A DNA stretch of 64,000 nucleotides from Nitrosomonas ureae. Its GTDB lineage: Bacteria; Pseudomonadota; Gammaproteobacteria; Burkholderiales; Nitrosomonadaceae. The stretch covers positions 1-64,000 of the forward strand of contig NZ_FNUX01000011.1 of the NCBI RefSeq assembly GCF_900108305.1, in the 5' to 3' direction. A program made the translations under genes and the position numbers. Below, piece after piece: positions 18,978 through 27,736 of the stretch (positions are counted from its first letter, which is position 1; the number at the start of each line of letters is the position of its first letter). The notes under the pieces were generated by a model. It saw only the letters and a program-made list of their open reading frames with translations. It was not told the DNA's origin and did not search any database.

Positions 18978-19448
18978 ATGAAATGTTTTATACTCGCGGT
19001 CGGGCATAAGATACCAGACTGGGTCAATACGGGTTATCTTGAATATATCAAACGCATACCGCGGGAAATATCGGTGAATTTGATTGAAATAAAGCCGGAA
19101 AAACGTGTTGCCGGAAAACCGGTTGAACAGCTTCTTTTGGCAGAATCTCACCGTATTCGTGCAGTTCTGCCGCATCATTGCCGGATTCAGGTCTTGGATG
19201 AAAGTGGTCAACAATGGACAACGAAACGATTTGCCAATGAAATGCAAGGATGGATGGATAGCGGCGATGCGATCGCCTTTGTTATTGGGGGAGCAGATGG
19301 TTTGCATGGTGATATCAAACACACTGCCAACGAATTGATCGCTGTATCGAAGTTTACGCTGCCCCATGGGCTTGCCCGTGTAGTGCTGGCAGAGCAACTC
19401 TATCGAGCCATATCAATTATAAAAAAGCATCCTTACCACAGGGATTGA
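18978..19448 (+). CDS. rlmH: 23S rRNA pseudouridine-1915 N3-methyltransferase
   Basis: RlmH (YbeA) is a SPOUT-class methyltransferase that methylates pseudouridine 1915 in helix 69 of 23S rRNA using SAM. The 156 residues match the family's length. The trefoil-knot SAM site is seen in [12 protein letters not shown], and the C-terminus runs [20 protein letters not shown] with the tail HPYHRD that reaches the active site. It follows rsfS closely in the conserved operon. Confidence 0.96.
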   Translation: MKCFILAVGHKIPDWVNTGYLEYIKRIPREISVNLIEIKPEKRVAGKPVEQLLLAESHRIRAVLPHHCRIQVLDESGQQWTTKRFANEMQGWMDSGDAIAFVIGGADGLHGDIKHTANELIAVSKFTLPHGLARVVLAEQLYRAISIIKKHPYHRD

Positions 19449-19555
19449 AAAACGAGAATGCATTCACTCACTTTTCTGCTGCATTTTAGATACGATGAGT
19501 AAACTGTTATTGATATCGAATTCTGCGTTTACTGATTAAAACCATATTGACTGAA

Positions 19556-20173
19556 ATGTTTCCAGAGAACCAAATATATCTTGCCTCAAGAAGCCCTAGA
19601 AGACGTGAATTATTAAGACAGGTTGGCGTGCGATTTAATCTTCTGATGATGCGCGAAGCCTTAGGCCGCGCTATCGATATCGATGAACAGTCATTTGAAA
19701 ATGAAGCGCCTACTGATTATATTTACCGGATTACACAGTATAAAGCTAGCGAAAGCTGGAAAAGGCTATTGCAACGTCGGCTGCCGGTATTGCCTGTCCT
19801 GGCCGCAGATACGATTGTTACGATTGACGGCACCATATTGGGTAAACCCAGAGATAAAATGCACGCAACTGATATGCTAAAAACTTTATCCGGGCGGTCA
19901 CATCAGGTATTAACCGCTATCAGTGTTGGAATCAGAGATAATATTCAAGTAAAGCTATCGACTTCAACCGTACGATTTCGTGAAATTACCGAGCAGGAAA
20001 TACACCGATACCTGGAAAACAATAATGTTCTGGACAAAGCGGGCGCTTATGCAATTCAGGGTATGGCGGCCGCATTTATTGCTGAAATATCAGGGAGCTA
20101 TAGTGGAATTATGGGCTTGCCGCTGTATGAAACCATACAATTGCTAGAGGAAACTGGCATACAGGTTGTATAG
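19556..20173 (+). CDS. maf: Maf-family nucleotide pyrophosphatase
   Basis: The Maf protein hydrolyses non-canonical or excess nucleoside triphosphates such as dTTP/UTP or modified pyrimidines. ASRSPRRRELLRQVG is the N-terminal phosphate-binding motif and AADTIV the metal/base site; the C-terminus YAIQGMAAAFIAEISGSYSGIMGLPLYE is diagnostic. The ATG at 19556 gives 205 residues; an upstream TTG at 19547 is in frame but less likely. Maf is commonly encoded beside rng in betaproteobacteria, as here. Confidence 0.93.
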   Translation: MFPENQIYLASRSPRRRELLRQVGVRFNLLMMREALGRAIDIDEQSFENEAPTDYIYRITQYKASESWKRLLQRRLPVLPVLAADTIVTIDGTILGKPRDKMHATDMLKTLSGRSHQVLTAISVGIRDNIQVKLSTSTVRFREITEQEIHRYLENNNVLDKAGAYAIQGMAAAFIAEISGSYSGIMGLPLYETIQLLEETGIQVV

Positions 20174-20284
20174 TTGAAATGCCAGGATTGAATTTATCCT
20201 GCGATATTTTGCGAGGAATGCTGTAACGATCTCTGGCTTTAGAATTCAATTGACTGATTTCAATAAGAATAATATGTATCGGAT

Positions 20285-21739
20285 ATGAGTAACGAAATTC
20301 TAGTCAATATCACGCCGCAAGAAACCAGGGTAGCTATACTCGAACAAGGCGTAACACAAGAACTGCATATCGAGCGCACCAGTGGACGCGGTATCGTAGG
20401 AAATATTTATAACGGCCGGGTGAGCCGTGTGCTGCCAGGTATGCAATCGGCGTTTGTAGATATTGGCCTTGACCGGGCGGCTTTCCTACATGTGGCTGAT
20501 ATTCGGGATCCCAAGCCGGAAGGGGATGCTATGAAACCGATCGAGAAGCTGCTTTACGAAGGCAATAGTATCGTGGTTCAAGTGATCAAGGATGCAATAA
20601 GCACCAAGGGCGCTCGTCTTTCCACTCAGATAAGCCTGGCGGGCCGTTTATTGGTTTATCTTCCGCAAGAATCCCATATTGGTATCTCGCAGCGCATTGA
20701 AGATGACAGCGAGCGTGAGTTATTACGTGAAAAGTTGCGGCAGATTCTTCCTGAAGATGAAGAGGGTGGTTATATCATCCGGACCATGGCAGAAACTGCG
20801 GATGAAAATGATCTGCGCGCTGATTTAGCGTATTTGCATCGATTATGGCGCGACATTCAACAAAAGTCAGCGACCATTTCTGCGCCAGTATTGCTTTATC
20901 AGGATTTGGATCTTAGCCATCGCGTATTACGCGATTTTATTGATGAAGATACAGCCCGCATTCTGGTCGATTCACGTGAGAATTATCAGAAGCTGGTGAA
21001 ATTTTCACAAAGCTACATGACGTGTATCGCGGAGCGTATAACTTTGTATACCGGCGATCGACCATTATTTGATTTGTATGCCGTAGAAGAAGAAATTGAA
21101 AGATCTCTGGCCAAGCGGGTTAATTTAAAATCCGGCGGATATTTAATCATTGATCAAACTGAAGCGCTCACCACAATGGATGTCAATACCGGTGGTTTTA
21201 TTGGTGTGCGCAATTTCGACGATACTGTATTTAAAACCAATCTCGAGGCGGCGCAGGTCATTGCCAGACAACTGCGCATGCGTAATCTGGGAGGAATTAT
21301 CATCATTGACTTCATCGATATGGAGTCTGAGGATCACAAAAATGCGGTTCTGGCTGAATTCAATAAAGCATTGTCAAAAGATCGTACACGCATAACCGTC
21401 AATGGTTTCAGTACATTAGGCCTGGTTGAAATGACGCGTAAGCGTACCCGCGAAAGTTTGGCGCATGTGCTCTGTGAAATTTGCCCAACTTGCCAAGGGC
21501 GCGGCGAAGTCAGGACGGCGCAAACCATCTGCTATGAGATTTTGCGGGAGCTACTTCGGGAATCGAGGCAGTTTGATGCAAATGAATTTAGAATTCTGGC
21601 ATCACAGCAAGTTATCGATTTGTTTCTTGATGAGGAATCGCAAAGTTTGGCTCAGTTGGGTGACTTCATAGCCAAGCCCATAAGCCTGCAAATTGAGGAG
21701 TCCTACTCACAAGAACAATACGATGTGATATTGATGTAA
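20285..21739 (+). CDS. rng: Ribonuclease G
   Basis: RNase G is a single-strand-specific endoribonuclease that trims the 5' end of 16S rRNA and degrades some mRNAs. The 484-residue protein has the N-terminal S1 domain (RGIVGNIYNGRVSRVLPGMQ, AFVDIGLDRAAFLH), the catalytic region with TTMDVNTGGF and IIDFIDME (Mg-binding Asp residues), and the zinc-link-like CPTCQGRG. It lacks the long C-terminal scaffold of RNase E. It closes the nadD-to-rng block. Confidence 0.95.
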   Translation: MSNEILVNITPQETRVAILEQGVTQELHIERTSGRGIVGNIYNGRVSRVLPGMQSAFVDIGLDRAAFLHVADIRDPKPEGDAMKPIEKLLYEGNSIVVQVIKDAISTKGARLSTQISLAGRLLVYLPQESHIGISQRIEDDSERELLREKLRQILPEDEEGGYIIRTMAETADENDLRADLAYLHRLWRDIQQKSATISAPVLLYQDLDLSHRVLRDFIDEDTARILVDSRENYQKLVKFSQSYMTCIAERITLYTGDRPLFDLYAVEEEIERSLAKRVNLKSGGYLIIDQTEALTTMDVNTGGFIGVRNFDDTVFKTNLEAAQVIARQLRMRNLGGIIIIDFIDMESEDHKNAVLAEFNKALSKDRTRITVNGFSTLGLVEMTRKRTRESLAHVLCEICPTCQGRGEVRTAQTICYEILRELLRESRQFDANEFRILASQQVIDLFLDEESQSLAQLGDFIAKPISLQIEESYSQEQYDVILM

Positions 21740-21926
21740 CGAATCTTTGGGTGAGAGGTTCGGGGTTTTCGATCAAATATCAAATGAGCTGTAAAATCCG
21801 GGGAAGAGTGTATTGCTGGTTTAACCCTGTTAGCGTCATATTTGACAGCCTATCAGGCTTTCAGTATATTTAATAAAACATCAAAGTATTTTGATTTCTG
21901 CCTTAAATTTTTTTGTTTGATCTTGT

Positions 21927-23144
21927 ATGCGTATCGTTGTTACTGGAATGGGGGTTGTTTCACCGATCGGTACCGGCATCGATCAGTTCTGGAATGCAGC
22001 GATTAGAGGTACGAGCGGAATCAGTGGTATTCAGTGTTTTGATGCATCCGGCCTAAGATCCCGCATAGCCGGTCAAATTACAGAATTCAATCCAGCCATT
22101 TTTCTGACAGCAAAACAGTTGGAACAGACTGATCGGTTTGCACAATTAGCATTATGCGCGGCAATCCAAGCACTGGCGGATGCAGGCAGTATGGAAAATT
22201 ATGAGCCACGGCGTCTGGCTGTAAGTCTGGGTTCCGGCATGGGCGGATTTTCAACCTTTGAATCTTCAGCAGCACGCAAGTTTCAGAACAAATCCATGCC
22301 ACCGTTTACCGTACCTCGCATTATGGCCAATTCCGCGGCCGCCTGGATTGCCACAAAATATGGATTTAAAGGTACCAATCTGACGTGCAGCACAGCCTGT
22401 TCGTCTGGTGCGAATGCCATCGGCATGGGGTTGGATTTGTTGCGCACTGGAAAAGCAGATGCCGTTGTTGCGGGTGGTACGGAAGCATGCGTATTGCCCT
22501 TGACTATAGCAGGTTTCGAAGCGTTGCATGCATTATCCACCGGATTTAACACCGATCCGGCGCATGCATCACGCCCATTTGCCCAAAGACGTGACGGCTT
22601 TGTCATTGGAGAAGGTGCAGGTATATTAGTTCTGGAAAAAGAAGAACAGGCACAACAACGCGGAGCCAAAATTTATGCACAAATCGCCGGGTATGGTTGT
22701 GCTTGTGATGCGGCGCATATCGTTGCGCCTGACATGAACGGACAAGTGGCGGCAATGCAGGCTGCGATCGAGGATGCCGGAATAGCCCCTGACCAGGTGG
22801 ATTACATAAACGCGCATGCAACTTCCACGCCACTGGGTGATGTGATTGAGACCAAGGCGATCAAGCAGCTTTTCGGTGTACATGCAGAGGAAATCTCCAT
22901 CAGCGCGACTAAGTCGATGATCGGTCATACCATCGGTGCATCGGCAGCAATCGGCAGCATCGCCACCATCATGACACTGCATACCGGCATGATCCATCCG
23001 ACGATAAATCTGGATGAGGCTGATCCTGAATGTGATCTTGACTATACGCCCAATCATGCAGTGCAAAGACAAGTACAGGCAGGTATGTGTAATGCATTTG
23101 GTTTTGGGGGCAATAATGCCAGTATCGTCTTTACAATTCCTTGA
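21927..23144 (+). CDS. fabF: 3-oxoacyl-ACP synthase II-type ketosynthase
   Basis: A condensing enzyme of 405 residues with the KAS-II triad: Cys in TCSTACSSGA, His in NAHATSTPLGD, and His in SMIGHTIGAS. It elongates acyl chains by decarboxylative condensation of malonyl-ACP. Its only partner here is the acyl carrier protein gene 15 bases downstream; fabD, fabG and fabH are absent, so this is likely a second, specialised ketosynthase/ACP pair rather than the housekeeping set. A 187-base AT-rich leader separates it from rng, suggesting its own promoter. Which acyl product it makes is unknown. Confidence 0.88.
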   Translation: MRIVVTGMGVVSPIGTGIDQFWNAAIRGTSGISGIQCFDASGLRSRIAGQITEFNPAIFLTAKQLEQTDRFAQLALCAAIQALADAGSMENYEPRRLAVSLGSGMGGFSTFESSAARKFQNKSMPPFTVPRIMANSAAAWIATKYGFKGTNLTCSTACSSGANAIGMGLDLLRTGKADAVVAGGTEACVLPLTIAGFEALHALSTGFNTDPAHASRPFAQRRDGFVIGEGAGILVLEKEEQAQQRGAKIYAQIAGYGCACDAAHIVAPDMNGQVAAMQAAIEDAGIAPDQVDYINAHATSTPLGDVIETKAIKQLFGVHAEEISISATKSMIGHTIGASAAIGSIATIMTLHTGMIHPTINLDEADPECDLDYTPNHAVQRQVQAGMCNAFGFGGNNASIVFTIP

Positions 23145-23159
23145 TATGGGTACCGATAT

Positions 23160-23414
23160 ATGGATACAGCAGAACTTGAAAAAAAAGTGATCCGCTTTAT
23201 TACGGAAAAAGTTGAGAATGCGAACGCTTTAACGATTACTGGTGCATCAAAATTTGAAGAACTTGGACTCGATTCGATGGATACGATCCAACTCCTGTTT
23301 GATGCGGAAGATGCTTTTGGCATTAGTTTTGAAGGTGAAGAAACCAAAGGATTCCGCAGCGTAGGGGATATTATCGACTATATTAGCAAGCATCCGCCGG
23401 AATCGAAACGTTGA
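23160..23414 (+). CDS. Acyl carrier protein paired with the ketosynthase
   Basis: The 84-residue protein is an ACP-fold carrier with the phosphopantetheine attachment Ser39 in ELGLDSMDTIQLLFDAEDAF. It is acidic, as usual. The DSMD motif and the sequence FGISFEGEETKGFRSV differ from the housekeeping AcpP type (which has DSLD and IPDEEAE), supporting a dedicated carrier for the adjoining ketosynthase. The two genes are separated by 15 bases and are surely co-transcribed. No other acyl-chain enzyme is beside them. Confidence 0.88.
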   Translation: MDTAELEKKVIRFITEKVENANALTITGASKFEELGLDSMDTIQLLFDAEDAFGISFEGEETKGFRSVGDIIDYISKHPPESKR

Positions 23415-23531
23415 TAGAGAATTTTGTTACATGTTGATTTAATTTGAACTTCAATAAATGGCGGGAATGTCTGGTTCTGAGTTTTCTCCGTCCCTGATAA
23501 AAATACTTCCCTGTTTCTGATTTTTGCAGAT

Positions 23532-23773
23532 CTAACCTAAGCCGATTATGATGATGGTTAATCGATTTGAAACAAGTTGAAAACTTTTTGATATTGCCGG
23601 TGCGGCTTAGGTTGGTGCGCGGGACAAATGCCGCCTTTAAGCCGGATAACTTATTGGACAGTGCCGCTTACCAGGAACGAGGGCTTCTTTTTCTACAACG
23701 ATACATTCCGATTCAAAAGATTCAGTACGATAAACCTGATAATTCATTCTGATCGTCCATTGTAAAGCGGCAC
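23532..23773. repeat. Two inverted repeats in the gap before rnk
   Basis: The 428 bases between the ACP gene and rnk hold no convincing gene. CTAACCTAAGCCG (23532-23544) is the near-perfect reverse complement of CGGCTTAGGTTGG (23603-23615), and GTGCCGCTT (23661-23669) is the exact reverse complement of AAGCGGCAC (23765-23773). The region could form a structured RNA or rnk leader. Confidence 0.35.
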
Positions 23774-23842
23774 GGCTTAACTCAAGCGCCGGGCAATGGC
23801 CTCGGCATAATTTTTTTGTTTACAATTCAAGAGGATAAAACC

Positions 23843-24253
23843 ATGCAGAACATGCCACCTATCATTATAACCAGCCTGGATCAGGCGCGTCTTGAGCGCT
23901 TGTTCAGTTCCAGGAACTATAGTCAACTTCCCGGAATTGATGCGCTCATTGATGAAATTGATCGCGCATCAGTCGTAGAACCCACCGAAGTTCCGCCTGA
24001 TGTGATTACCATGAATTCGACGATTCGTTTTGTTGATGATACGAATGGTTCGGAGTATCAGCTTACGCTCGTTTATCCTGACGAGGCAGGCGCGCAAGAT
24101 ACAATCTCTATCGCAGCCCCTGTCGGAAGCGCCTTGCTCGGATTGTCTGTAGGCCAATCAATCATGTGGCAAGTTCCAGGAGGGCGGGAGCTGAATCTGC
24201 GTGTACTTGAGGTCATTCGACAGCCGGAAGCAATGGGAGAGTATCTCCGTTGA
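23843..24253 (+). CDS. rnk: Regulator of nucleoside diphosphate kinase
   Basis: From the ATG at 23843, which has a GAGGA site 8 bases upstream, the product is 136 residues. It has a short N-terminal helical part and a C-terminal GreA/GreB-like FKBP-type domain (STIRFVDDTNGSEYQLTLVY, ISIAAPVGSALLGLSVGQSI). Rnk binds RNA polymerase near the secondary channel and in E. coli affects nucleoside diphosphate kinase levels. It lacks the Gre coiled coil. A longer in-frame start (TTG, 23816) has no site and is unlikely. The gene converges with the RTX protein gene, 15 bases apart. Confidence 0.85.
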   Translation: MQNMPPIIITSLDQARLERLFSSRNYSQLPGIDALIDEIDRASVVEPTEVPPDVITMNSTIRFVDDTNGSEYQLTLVYPDEAGAQDTISIAAPVGSALLGLSVGQSIMWQVPGGRELNLRVLEVIRQPEAMGEYLR

Positions 24254-24268
24254 ACCCGGTATTTTCAT

Positions 24269-25456
24269 TTAAATGGAAGTCAATAAATACTCCAGTCCGG
24301 TTTGGGATAATTCCGCAAGATTAATGTTTTCCTCATTGAGAACAGTATCTGCAGCCATAATTCCAATAGAGGCAACGGTATGAATGCCTGAATCCAGCAA
24401 ACCTACATAGTAGGCCTCGTCTGCCGCAGAAGGTGCAAGGCCGACCACATTCTCATATAACAGATTCACAACAGCCGTATGATTTTTTACGTTGTCGCCA
24501 AGTGCGGCATTGATTGCAAATTGCATTAAGGCTTCGTAACTCATGTCGTCATCAAGCAAGCTCAAGCCAATACCGGAAAAGGTTTCGTTTGACACTGATT
24601 CCCGGCCAAAAACAGCGCCCAGCGTTTTGGCCGTGATGCCGGCCTTGCCGTCAAGATCAAGTGCTAATGAAATATCAGCGTATTGAATGCGTTCGATTTG
24701 ATTGAGTGTGTCTGTTCCGTCTATTCCCCCATTCTTGTGGATAACCGTCCAGCTTCCATCAGCATTATGATGGATGTCGTAATCACTAAAGCGGCCACGG
24801 TAAATGGCGGTGTCAGTATTTTCATTTCCATTTAACGTGTCATTACCTCCAAACCCGGTCAATGTATCCTTTCCTGTTCCTCCCGCAATCGATTCGGTTT
24901 TGTTATGATCGGCAGCGAAAGGCGTTTGGAAGCCCGCGAAAGAAATCATAAAGGTATTGGCTGTGGTTCCATTTCCATCCGCCTTGCTGAAAATCGCTCC
25001 CGACTGCAGATAGCCTTTCAAACCAGCTGTTTCAGATGAGGTGCTTCCTGCACCGACAAGATGTGCAGCTGCCAGAATTCCGGAGATTGTTACTTGATTG
25101 CCATTAAGGATCTGTCCTTCGTATTTATCAAGCTCCAGAAACTTTATTCTTTCCCATAAAATATCGTGCCAGTCCCGGATGATTATTTCCTGTATGGCGC
25201 CATTGCTGAAGTAATCCTGCTTGCTATGGATTCCATTCTTGCCTGACCAGTTGCCAACCCAATCGTTTCTGAATAAATTGTGGTCACTATGATCAATGCC
25301 ATAGTATCCGAGATCAAAAAGAGCCGCTTCCCCGAATTGATATTTTCCGATATAACCAAATGGATTTTCAGTGCCATAGTTTTGCGCACCACCGGGAATA
25401 CTGGACGATTCTTTGAAACCCAATTCATCAAAATAATCTTGATAGGTTTTAGTCAT
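24269..25456 (-). CDS. RTX-type secreted protein with lysozyme-like N-domain and DUF4214-like C-domain
   Basis: The 395-residue protein has three parts. Residues 1-185 resemble phage-type muramidase/lytic transglycosylase domains: FKESSS with a candidate catalytic Glu, then GYIGKYQFGEAALFDLGYY. Residues about 195-215 hold a short RTX calcium-binding nonapeptide run (GGTGKDTLTGFGGNDTLNG), a mark of type I secretion. The last ~110 residues look like DUF4214 (LLYENVVGLAPSAADEAYYVGLLDSG). There is no N-terminal signal peptide, as expected for a type I substrate, and no type I exporter gene is in the window. I infer a secreted wall-active enzyme; activity is not proven. Confidence 0.65.
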   Translation of the reverse strand: MTKTYQDYFDELGFKESSSIPGGAQNYGTENPFGYIGKYQFGEAALFDLGYYGIDHSDHNLFRNDWVGNWSGKNGIHSKQDYFSNGAIQEIIIRDWHDILWERIKFLELDKYEGQILNGNQVTISGILAAAHLVGAGSTSSETAGLKGYLQSGAIFSKADGNGTTANTFMISFAGFQTPFAADHNKTESIAGGTGKDTLTGFGGNDTLNGNENTDTAIYRGRFSDYDIHHNADGSWTVIHKNGGIDGTDTLNQIERIQYADISLALDLDGKAGITAKTLGAVFGRESVSNETFSGIGLSLLDDDMSYEALMQFAINAALGDNVKNHTAVVNLLYENVVGLAPSAADEAYYVGLLDSGIHTVASIGIMAADTVLNEENINLAELSQTGLEYLLTSI

Positions 25457-25503
25457 GATTATTTCTCGTTAAGTAAAATAGCATTGATAACACAAACAAC
25501 CGA

Positions 25504-26025
25504 TCAGCCTCTGAGCGCTGGCAATTGCTCTTCTTTTGGTACGAAATTAAGCGCAATACCATTATTACACCAGCGTTCTCCGCGAGGAGGCGGGCCATCC
25601 GTGAATACATGGCCTTGATGACCTCCGCAGCGTGTGCAGTGGTATTCCGTGCGCGGCCAGATCATCTTGAAGTCGATTCTGGTTGCTATATGCCCGGCTA
25701 TCGGCTGGGTAAAACTGGGCCAACCGGTCCAACTCTCATATTTATGGGCGCTTTCAAACAACGGAAGATAACAGGCGGCGCAAATAAAGGTGCCTTCACG
25801 ATCCTCATAAACCAGATTACTCGATTCCGGACGTTCGGTTGCTTCCTCAAACAGGATCTGATAGGCCTTGGGCGAGACCAGTTCACGCCATTCCTTACGA
25901 GGTTTGTTGATGGACGGAATGGGGCTGGCTGCCTCGCCAACCATCGGCGTGCGCAAACATGCCGGCATTAGGGGAAGCACGGTTGCGACAGTCAGCGTTT
26001 TAAATAAAAAGGTGCGTCGTTTCAT
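25504..26025 (-). CDS. msrB: Peptide-methionine (R)-S-oxide reductase, exported lipoprotein form
   Basis: MsrB reduces the R form of methionine sulfoxide in proteins. The ATG at 26025 is preceded by GGAGAAATTTT and opens MKRRTFLFKTLTVATVLPLMPAC, a lipoprotein signal with Cys23 in the lipobox (the KRRTF start is also Tat-like). The MsrB domain shows two zinc-binding CxxC pairs (CAAC, CTRC), GWPSF, GGHQGHVF and the catalytic Cys in RWCNNGIAL. An envelope-located MsrB repairs proteins outside the cytosol. A longer frame from 26052 exists but has no ribosome-binding site. Confidence 0.9.
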   Translation of the reverse strand: MKRRTFLFKTLTVATVLPLMPACLRTPMVGEAASPIPSINKPRKEWRELVSPKAYQILFEEATERPESSNLVYEDREGTFICAACYLPLFESAHKYESWTGWPSFTQPIAGHIATRIDFKMIWPRTEYHCTRCGGHQGHVFTDGPPPRGERWCNNGIALNFVPKEEQLPALRG

Positions 26026-26290
26026 AAAATTTCTCCAATTCAACAGAATCATCGTGCGCTCAATTATGTGCCGATGCGTTCCTTTTTCAGCCTGAAAACC
26101 CGGTTGAGCACAAATAGCATGATTACGATTTGATCGTGTTACAGCAGGAAATCATATGTTTTAATTATAATTAATAACAGAAAAAGCGTGATCAAATGAA
26201 TTAAGGTTTAGTTCCTACTAAAAAAGCATTAAATTAAACATATTGATGTGGTTGCATTAAACCGGACACATTCTTTAAGCTGTTTTTTCA

Positions 26291-26431
26291 TCACGGAACA
26301 ATGTAGGTACGTCCGAACAACTTATCACCAAGGTACCAATAATAATCTCCTGCGGCAAGCGCAGTTGTCTTACTATGACGCGGTGTTGGTTGATATAATT
26401 CTCCGTTATTCCTATTCGTCAGTAAAAAATA
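26291..26431 (-). pseudogene. Possible gene fragment without a start codon
   Basis: The 380-base gap 26053-26433 contains a minus-strand frame of 46 sense codons ending in AAGDYYWYLGDKLFGRTYIVP at a stop at 26291. The aromatic-rich end looks protein-like, but no ATG, GTG or TTG with a ribosome-binding site precedes it. I treat it as a possible remnant of unknown origin. The rest of the gap is AT-rich with nothing recognised. Confidence 0.25.
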
Positions 26432-26433
26432 CT

Positions 26434-27033
26434 ATGTTTATCCGTTCAAGATTTTCATCCCATAAATTTATGTTTGTAATTTTGATCGGAATCATATTTT
26501 CCGTCCTGGCATTTGGCATGTTCTATGGTACAAGTTCACAAGGCGATTCAGCCGAAACTTATCCAAAAGGTTTTCGCGGCGGTGCCTGCACCATAGAAAC
26601 CGAGAATCTAATCATTGGCTATTCAGGATATTATCTCCCGGAAGGCTACGAGTCACCTGAAGATACCCTGCGGTCACCCCATGTTCCTGTTCAATGCGGG
26701 AAAGTACCCGAACCGTCGGCAGTAAATATTTCGATCGACTTGCTGTATCCGGAATCGGCACGAAATTTTCTGTTATCTCAACGCCTGGTTAGGATAGTAA
26801 CTGTTGATGACATGGAAAAAGAACTCGAAATATTGTCTGCGCCCATGCAGCAGCACCCATCGGGCGTAATCACCCAGGCCTTTAAACTGAGTGAAGCGGG
26901 GCAATATATTTTGTATTTGGAAGGAAAAAATACCGAGAATGCAAGCATTCAAGTGAAAGTGCCATTAAAAGTCGGACTGGATTGGCAAGATCATTTCAAA
27001 AAGCTTTTCTCAACATTTCTAAAAAAAGATTAA
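26434..27033 (+). CDS. Unknown secreted or membrane-anchored protein
   Basis: The likely start is the ATG at 26434, giving 199 residues; upstream in-frame codons back to 26248 do not look coding. Residues 11-32 form one hydrophobic helix (an uncleaved anchor or signal peptide), and the rest is soluble and beta-rich, with two cysteines (GGACTIE, PVQCGKV) that could form a disulfide outside the cytosol. The C-terminus is basic and helical (DHFKKLFSTFLKKD). I do not recognise the family. It stands alone between the msrB promoter side and yjfB. Confidence 0.55.
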   Translation: MFIRSRFSSHKFMFVILIGIIFSVLAFGMFYGTSSQGDSAETYPKGFRGGACTIETENLIIGYSGYYLPEGYESPEDTLRSPHVPVQCGKVPEPSAVNISIDLLYPESARNFLLSQRLVRIVTVDDMEKELEILSAPMQQHPSGVITQAFKLSEAGQYILYLEGKNTENASIQVKVPLKVGLDWQDHFKKLFSTFLKKD

Positions 27034-27172
27034 TCCTCGCAACCTCAAGAAATGATTCATGCCGCTATGAGCAATAAGCAATTTTAATCTGGAAGAATGA
27101 AAATCCTGAGGACTCCTAAAAGATAGAACAATACCTGCCGTAATGATCTTTATAAAAATTGGGAGAAATTTC

Positions 27173-27376
27173 ATGGACGTAACCGGTATAGCAAGAATAG
27201 CAACTGAAATGGCGAACTTTAATACCAAAGAAGCCGTTGGTATTGCAGTCCTTAAAAAGGCCATGGATATTAACGCTGCAAGTGCTCTCGCATTAATTGA
27301 GGCCATTCCTGATAATTCTCAATCTGCACCAAACCTGCCTTTAAATCTCGGGCGAAATATAAATACGACCGCCTAA
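27173..27376 (+). CDS. YjfB-like small protein
   Basis: The ATG at 27173 is preceded by GGGAGAAATTTC. The 67-residue product, beginning MDVTGIARIATEMANFNTKE and ending in LGRNINTTA, matches the YjfB family, annotated as putative motility proteins with no proven function. It is helical in its first 50 residues with a loose, Asn/Pro-rich tail. No flagellar genes are nearby. An IS remnant begins just after its stop. Confidence 0.7.
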   Translation: MDVTGIARIATEMANFNTKEAVGIAVLKKAMDINAASALALIEAIPDNSQSAPNLPLNLGRNINTTA

Positions 27377-27451
27377 TTTCGTATCCATTTCCAATGCCAG
27401 GTTGATTGGATCAAATTTGTATTCCTTTGTGTATTGCTTTCTCGTTACCAT
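27377..27451 (-). pseudogene. IS3-family transposase OrfA remnant, N-terminal 25 codons
   Basis: A minus-strand frame starting at the ATG at 27451, with GGAGG just upstream, reads MVTRKQYTKEYKFDPINLAL and five more residues, the N-terminus of an IS3-family OrfA helix-turn-helix protein. It runs into the end of the YjfB gene and carries no further OrfA sequence, so the element is truncated. The remaining bases to 27736 show no gene; 27477-27510 may include the decayed left end of the element. Confidence 0.6.
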
Positions 27452-27736
27452 TTCTTCCTCCAGTTAATGCTATTTTCTCTTAACTGGACTGTACGGATTC
27501 ATTAGACCAGGCAATCTGTCTCCTTAATTTGAGTTGGCTCATCAGCCTAGCATGCAAACGAATGGTTATTTCAGGTGCCTGCAAATTCTTCGACGGCTAA
27601 AACGCAGGGCCTGATAGGCGATTGAAAACCGTCATGTCACTTTTCAACTGAGACGCTACCGGATTCCCATCAATGTTTCTTTTTAATTATTGGTTTAATA
27701 TAATTGACGATCACAAAGCTTAAGGAGAAAAATATA

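Noticed and set aside
23567-23752. 61-codon frame MKQVENFLILPVRLRLVRGT onward
   Set aside because: TTG start with no ribosome-binding site, no family resemblance, and it overlaps the inverted repeats.
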